Shown: piece after piece, positions 59,898-64,000 of the stretch
Position numbering within the stretch: position 1 is the stretch's first letter
How the letters are laid out: each line of letters starts with the position of its first letter
Assembly (NCBI GenBank): GCA_023630585.1
Contig: CM042544.1
Span: 11,825,256-11,889,255 of the forward strand
Length of the DNA: 64,000 nt
Origin: Cranoglanis bouderius
Lineage: Eukaryota > Chordata > Actinopteri > Siluriformes > Cranoglanididae
Reading direction: 5' to 3'
Notes under the pieces: generated by a model
What the model was told of the DNA's origin: nothing
Database searches by the model: none
What the model saw: the letters and a program-made list of their open reading frames with translations, nothing else
Program-made: the position numbers and the translations under genes

Positions 59898-60694
59898 CTA
59901 AGCAGTGGAAGGTTACGAGCTTTGCAAATATTGTGTAAAATGCCACAAGGCATAATAATGCAACTAGCGCTCTCAGATGAGTGTCGAATCTCTCCATGAA
60001 GGAAATGGAATCTCCTTTTCAGCTGTCCAATTCCTCTCTCCACCACAGCTCTTGTTACTTTGTGTGCTCTTCATGATGCAAAAAAAGATCAGGAATGCAC
60101 TCAGTGAACAACATTGGTATTTTGTCTACAGTTCAGTCCAGTCCACTACCTGTTATAATTAATCTGCTGTTCTCCTTGTGGTCTTGTGGTCTTGGGGTGA
60201 GAAGCCAGAGTTTTAAAGGATATCCTGAGTTGCCCAGCAGATGACATCCAGGGCGAATATAATTTTGTTCAAATAACCCAGTGAGGCCACTCTGGGAAAT
60301 AACTCGAGCATCATGTGTTGCTGGCCATTTTGGCACAAGATCCAGAATCTTGTAACTGGCATCAAACACAACTTGAACATTGATGCTGTGGAATCCTTTT
60401 CTATTGATGTATGTCTCCTCATTTACAGTTGCAGCAATGATGCGAACATGAGTTCCATCAATGGCACCAACAACCCCAGGGAAGCCCGCATTCCTCATAA
60501 AAGTAGCTTGCTTTTGCTGTATGGCTTGAAGGTCAGTTGGGAAGTCAATGAACTGCCTTATTATGTTTGGTGTGGTTAGCACCTCAATAGTGGTATTTAA
60601 GACCCTGCTTACTGTGGACTGTGATGGTCCCAAGTCATCACAAGTCATTCTTTCTTTGTTGGAAAGTACGTGGTCTCCGCCTCTCTGCTGCCAT
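59744..60694 (-). pseudogene. HARBI1-like Harbinger transposase, decayed
   Basis: A DDE nuclease (DDE_Tnp_4 type). The likely start at 60694 reads MAAERRRPRTFQQRKNDL and stops, consistent with an internal deletion and frame loss. The main frame 60648-60133 (171 codons) has SQSTVSRVL (HTH part) and AIDGTHVRI, with the first catalytic Asp at residue 64. It then has LLGNSGYPLKLWLLTP, where the expected GDSGYP has Asn140 in place of the second catalytic Asp. The last part (60046-59744) has VERGIGQLKRRFHFLHGEIR with the catalytic Glu, LHNICKARNLPLL and an Asp-rich tail from a trinucleotide repeat. The frame is broken between the second and third parts. Confidence 0.82.
59854..59897. repeat. (ATC)n trinucleotide repeat in the Harbinger transposase
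   Basis: About 12 ATC units, preceded by an imperfect stretch from about 59838. Read on the minus strand as GAT codons they make an acidic poly-Asp tail in the transposase frame; on the plus strand they read as poly-His. Confidence 0.9.
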
Positions 60695-60896
60695 CTTGTT
60701 ACTCCTAACTAGGTTGGGATACCTCTCCAGCACTCTTAAATAATTTAGGAGCTGAGACCTAGTCTTAACACTTAGGAACCTTTATAAATCACACTTATTC
60801 TTAAGTCTAGGAATAAGACTAAAATTATGTGATTCTTAGAATTTTCTCAGACTTAAGACTAAAATTTTACTCTGAGTGGCTTTATGCATACGGCCC

Positions 60897-61203
60897 CTGA
60901 TCTCAACATCATCGAGTCTGTCGGGGATTACATGAAGAGAGAGAAGTAACTGAGGCTGCCTAAATCCACAGAAGAACTGTGGTTAGTTATCCAAGATGTT
61001 TGGGCCAACCTACCTGCCGAGTTCCTTCAAAAACTGTGTGCAAGTGTACCTAGAAGAATTGATGCTGTTTTGAAGGCAAAGGGTGGTCACACCAAATATT
61101 GATTTGATGTAGATCTTTCTTCTGTTCACTCACTATGCATTTTGTTAATTGATAAATATAAACTATTAACATATCTATTTTTGAAAGCATCCTTACTTTA
61201 CAG
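60897..61203 (+). mobile_element. Tc1/mariner element, right part after the Harbinger insertion
   Basis: Resumes with the duplicated CTG and reads DLNIIESVGDYMKREK (catalytic Glu in IIESV; Gly where Trp is usual), and the C-terminal coding remnant continues to about 61075. The right inverted repeat follows, mirroring 57224-57310. It completes the interrupted element. Confidence 0.88.
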
Positions 61204-61208
61204 TATAT

Positions 61209-61213
<5 letters not shown>

Positions 61214-61280
<67 letters not shown>
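61214..61280. repeat. (TG)n(TA)n microsatellite, Tc1 target
   Basis: A TG run followed by TA units ending exactly at the Tc1 terminus at 61281. Confidence 0.95.
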
Positions 61281-61283
<3 letters not shown>

Positions 61284-62788
61284 GTGCATCTCAATAAATT
61301 AGAATGTTGTGAAAAAGTTAATTTATTTCAGTAATTCAACTCAAATTGTGAAACTCGTGTATTAAATAAATTCAATGCACACAGACTGAAGTAGTTTAAG
61401 TCTTTGGTTCTTTTAATTGTGATGATTTTGGTTTACATTTAACAAAAACCCACCAATTCACTATCTCAACAAATTAGAATATGGTGACATGCCAATCAGC
61501 TAATCAACTCAAAACACCTGCAAAGGTTTCCTGAGCCTTCAAAATGGTCTCTCAGTTTGGTTCACTAGGTAAGCCACAAACATTCATTGCCAAAGAAGCT
61601 GACTGTTCACAGAGTGCTGTATCCAAGCATGTTAACAGAAAGTTGAGTGGAAGGAAAAATTGTGGAAGAAAAAGATGCACAACCAACCGAGAGAACCGCA
61701 GCCTTATGAGGATTGTCAAGCAAAATCGATTCAAGAATTTGAGTGAACTTCACAAGGAATGGACTGAGGCTGGGGTCAAGGCATCAAGAGCCACCACAAA
61801 CAGACGTGTCAAGGAATTTGGCTACAGTTGTCGTATTCCTCTTGTTAAGCCACTCCTGATCCACAGACAATGTCAGAGGCATCTTACCTGGGCTAAGGAG
61901 AAGAAGAACTGGACTGTTGCCCGGTGGTCCAAAGTCCTTTTTTCAGATGAGAGCAAGTGTTGTATTTCATTTGGAAACCAAGGTCCTAGAGTCTGGAGGA
62001 AGGGTGGAGAAGCTCATAGCTCAAGTTGCTTGAAGTCCAGTGTTAAGTTTCCACAGTCTGTGATGATTTGGGGTGCAATGTCATCTGCTGGTGTTGGTCC
62101 ATTGTGTTTTTTGAAAACCAAAGTCACTGCATCCATTTACCAAGAAATTTTGGAGCACTTCATGCTTCCTTCTGCTGACCAGCTTTTTGAAGATGCTGAT
62201 TTCATTTTCCAGCAGGATTTGGCACCTGCCCACTCTGCCAAAAGCACCAAAAGTTGGTTAAATGACCATGGTGTTGGTGTGCTTGACTGGCCAGCAAACT
62301 CACCAGACCTGAACCCCATAGAGAATCTATGGGATATTGTCAAGAGGAAAATGAGAAACAGGAGACCAAAAAATGCAGATGAGCTGAAGGCCACTGTCAA
62401 AGAAACCTGGGCTTCCATACCACCTCAGCAGTGCCACAAACTGATCACCTCCATGCCGCACTGAATTGAGGCAGTAATTAAAGCAAAATGAGCCCCTACC
62501 AAGTATTGAGTACATGTACAGTAAATGAACATACTTTCCAGAAGGCCAACAATTCACTAAAAATGTTTTTTTATTGGTCTTATGAAATATTCTAATTTGG
62601 TGAGATAGTGAATTGGTGGGTTTTTGTTAAATGTGAGCCAAAATCATCACAATTAAAAGAACCAAAGACTTAAACTACTTCAGTCTGTGTGCATTGAATT
62701 TATTTAATACACGAGTTTCACAATTTGAGTTGAATTACTGAAATAAATGAACTTTTCCACGACATTCTAATTTATTGAGATGCACCTG
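61281..62788 (+). mobile_element. Full-length Tc1/mariner element, plus orientation, nearly intact
   Basis: Both ends read CAGGTGCATCTCAATAAATT inward, flanked by TA (61279-61280 and 62789-62790). Inverted repeats are about 200 bp. 1,508 bp. It is a sister of 42785-44294, in inverted orientation, with its transposase frame largely open. It lies between the Harbinger nest and the candidate stalk exon of cadm4. Confidence 0.95.
61544..62464 (+). CDS. Tc1-like transposase, 306 aa, triad intact, C-terminus clipped
   Basis: Starts MVSQFGSLGKPQTFIAKEAD. HTH-like segments lie at about 10-35 and 60-95, with a basic GRKNCGRKRC linker at 36-45. The catalytic residues are Asp135 (FSDESKC), Asp225 (FQQDLAPAHS) and Glu260 (NPIENLWDIV), with exactly 34 residues between the last two, as expected for DD34E. 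The frame stops after ITSMPH. The codons that follow would continue IEAVIKAK to a second stop at 62489-62491, so one TGA, probably a decayed CGA Arg codon, removes about nine residues. Activity is possible but unproven. Confidence 0.92.
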   Translation: MVSQFGSLGKPQTFIAKEADCSQSAVSKHVNRKLSGRKNCGRKRCTTNRENRSLMRIVKQNRFKNLSELHKEWTEAGVKASRATTNRRVKEFGYSCRIPLVKPLLIHRQCQRHLTWAKEKKNWTVARWSKVLFSDESKCCISFGNQGPRVWRKGGEAHSSSCLKSSVKFPQSVMIWGAMSSAGVGPLCFLKTKVTASIYQEILEHFMLPSADQLFEDADFIFQQDLAPAHSAKSTKSWLNDHGVGVLDWPANSPDLNPIENLWDIVKRKMRNRRPKNADELKATVKETWASIPPQQCHKLITSMPH

Positions 62789-62949
62789 TATATAGTGAGG
62801 GAAAAAAGGTGTTTTTTTGGTGTTATTCTGTCTCTCACTGTTAAAATACACCTACCATTAAAATTATAGACTGATCATCTCTTTGTCAGTGGGCAAACGT
62901 ACAAAATCAGCAGTGGATCAAATACTTTTTTCCCTCACTGTGTGTATAC

Positions 62950-62981
<32 letters not shown>

Positions 62982-63495
62982 GCACACACACACACACACT
63001 TAGGTGGAGGAGAAATGAACACAGAGAGAGAGAGAGAAAGAGAGAGAGAGATTTTGCTGATATCAGAGGTATGTAGAAGAAAGAGATGGATGAGAAGGCC
63101 AACGTGGAGGGAAATGGGAAATTAAAGAACAGTGGAATGAGAGCGAGACAGAGCAATATTGCACCCTGCTGGCTAGGAGAGGTGAGAGGCAGCATTCCAA
63201 TCCCCCCATGCCTCCTTCCATTGGGAACGTCAAACTGACCAGAGTTGTGTACACAGGCCACAGCTGGGAATGTTTGAACATTTGGAATGAGGCCCACAGT
63301 GTACCACATGGCAGACCCCTGTTCTCTTTACACTCACCAAGACACAGACACACACATCTGTCTATCTGGCTGTGTGCTGTTTGTCCTAGACCATGCACTC
63401 ACACTCGCACAAGTGCACACTCTCAGGTTATATGTGCAATTCCTGGTTGTACACTAGTTTTCTGTCTAACTCATAACCATGTCATTCCTTCATAG

Positions 63496-63570
63496 AGAAT
63501 GTGTCTGTGTTTGTCAGTCCCACCTCCCATCCCGTCACCTCCTCATCCTCCCTTCCATGGACACCAGAAG
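63496..63570 (+). CDS. cadm4: Candidate cadm4 exon 7: Ser/Thr/Pro-rich stalk segment
   Basis: Begins after CTTCATAG and ends before GTAACC. At 75 nt, with phase 1 on both sides, it can be included or skipped without changing frame. Joined to exon 6 it reads ENVSVFVSPTSHPVTSSSSL, then PWTPE. It has one NVS sequon and many Ser/Thr/Pro residues, as expected for an O-glycosylated juxtamembrane stalk. CADM family members vary by alternative exons at exactly this position between Ig3 and the membrane. I do not recognise the sequence itself, and the acceptor is only moderate. A false positive is possible. Confidence 0.4.
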
Positions 63571-63580
63571 GTAACCCATC

Positions 63581-63985
63581 CTCCTCCTCCTCCTCCTCTT
63601 CTCTTCTCTTCTCTTCTCTTTCCCTCCCTTCTCTTCTCTTCCCTTCCCTTCTCTCCTCTCCTCTCCTCTTCCCCTCCCTTCTCTTCTCTTCTCTCCCTTT
63701 TTCTTCTTTTCTATTCTCTTCCCCTCCCTTCTTTTCTCTTCTCTTCCCTTCCCTTCTCTCCCCTTGTCTTCTCTCCTCTTCCCTTCTCTCCTCTTCCCCT
63801 CCCTTCTCTTCTCCTCCTTTCCCTTCCCTTCTTTCCTCTTCTCTCCTCTCCTCTTCCCCCCTTCTCTTCTCCTCCTTTCCCTTCCCTTCTTTCCTCTTCT
63901 CTCCTCTCCTCTTCCCCTCCCTTCTCTTCTCTTCTCCTCCCTTCTCCTCCCTTCTCTTCTCTTCTCTTCCCGTCCTTTACCTCCT
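63581..63985 (+). repeat. 400-bp (TTCTC)n/(CCTTCT)n pyrimidine tract
   Basis: Starts about 10 nt after the candidate exon 7 donor and runs almost to the window edge. The plus strand is essentially only C and T, with CCTCTTCTCTT-type mirror motifs. The long Pro/Ser/Leu frame across it is an artefact. Confidence 0.95.
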
Positions 63986-64000
63986 CATAAGAAATCAGCA

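Larger units (their letters stand above)
58409..60896. mobile_element. PIF/Harbinger DNA transposon, 2,488 bp, two genes
   Basis: Terminal inverted repeats start GGGCCGTATGTATAAA (left) and, in reverse complement, GGGCCGTATGCATAAA (right). A 3-bp CTG duplication flanks it (58406-58408 and 60897-60899), agreeing with the CWG target preference known for vertebrate Harbinger elements. It carries a Myb/SANT-like gene on the plus strand and a HARBI1-like nuclease gene on the minus strand, the standard two-gene arrangement of the superfamily. Both genes are damaged. Confidence 0.93.
47490..63495 (+). other. cadm4 intron 6, about 16 kb if the next exon is 63496-63570
   Basis: Holds a Tc1 relic (47600-48890), a non-autonomous element (48898-49535), LTR-like or unknown repeats (50255-50520, 51700-51870, 53460-53935), a Tc1 3' fragment (51919-52335), several A-runs, a CA/TA array (55704-55826), a Tc1 copy (55927-56893), a Tc1 copy split by a Harbinger element (57212-61203) and a near-intact Tc1 element (61281-62788). 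54,000-55,640 and 49,780-50,160 look repeat-poor. No other cadm4 exon was recognised in it. Confidence 0.5.

Noticed and set aside
63499..63990. 163-codon Pro/Ser/Leu frame at the right edge
   Set aside because: Only the first 75 nt have exon-like properties; the rest is a CT tract.

Overview
This is vertebrate, almost certainly teleost fish, genomic DNA. The signs are long AT-rich non-coding stretches, very long CA/GT, TA, CT and GATA microsatellites, many Tc1/mariner (DD34E) transposon copies, a two-gene PIF/Harbinger element and tRNA-derived SINE copies. The mix of repeat families resembles siluriform (catfish) genomes, but the species is inference. No bacterial features, CRISPR arrays, rRNA genes or free-standing tRNA genes were recognised.

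The only host gene recognised is a cadm4-like gene (cell adhesion molecule 4, nectin-like; immunoglobulin superfamily) on the + strand. Six exons are well supported: signal peptide (21265-21349), Ig1 first half (31276-31422), Ig1 second half plus Ig2 first half (40255-40542), Ig2 second half (44621-44779), Ig3 first half (45242-45332) and Ig3 second half (47317-47489). All have GT/AG splice sites and matching phases (1,1,1,1,2,1), and they join into 943 coding nt. They contain all six Ig-fold cysteines and several N-glycosylation sequons. A seventh candidate, 63496-63570 (75 nt, phase 1-1), would encode a Ser/Thr/Pro-rich stalk segment. The transmembrane and cytoplasmic exons must lie beyond the right edge.

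Layout: 1-21264 is upstream non-coding DNA with repeats and two sizeable Tc1-like elements (10923-12383 and 18247-19062). Intron 1 (about 9.9 kb) holds two Tc1 elements and a repeat-poor stretch that may be regulatory. Intron 2 (about 8.8 kb) holds a Tc1 relic, a SINE, a 40-bp pyrimidine minisatellite and a Tc1 copy ending 57 nt before exon 3. Intron 3 (about 4.1 kb) holds a Tc1 copy in minus orientation. The last intron (about 16 kb) holds Tc1 relics, a Tc1 copy split by a Harbinger element with a CTG target duplication, and a nearly intact Tc1 copy in the opposite orientation to its sister in intron 3.

The transposons are not part of the host gene's function. They probably shape its expression through intron length, inverted-repeat pairing in the pre-mRNA and sequence close to splice sites. 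I found no convincing novel enzymatic or defence system. The most interesting items are the Harbinger-in-Tc1 nest, the inverted Tc1 pair flanking exons 4-6, the candidate stalk cassette exon beside a long pyrimidine tract, and a diverged duplication flanking exon 2.
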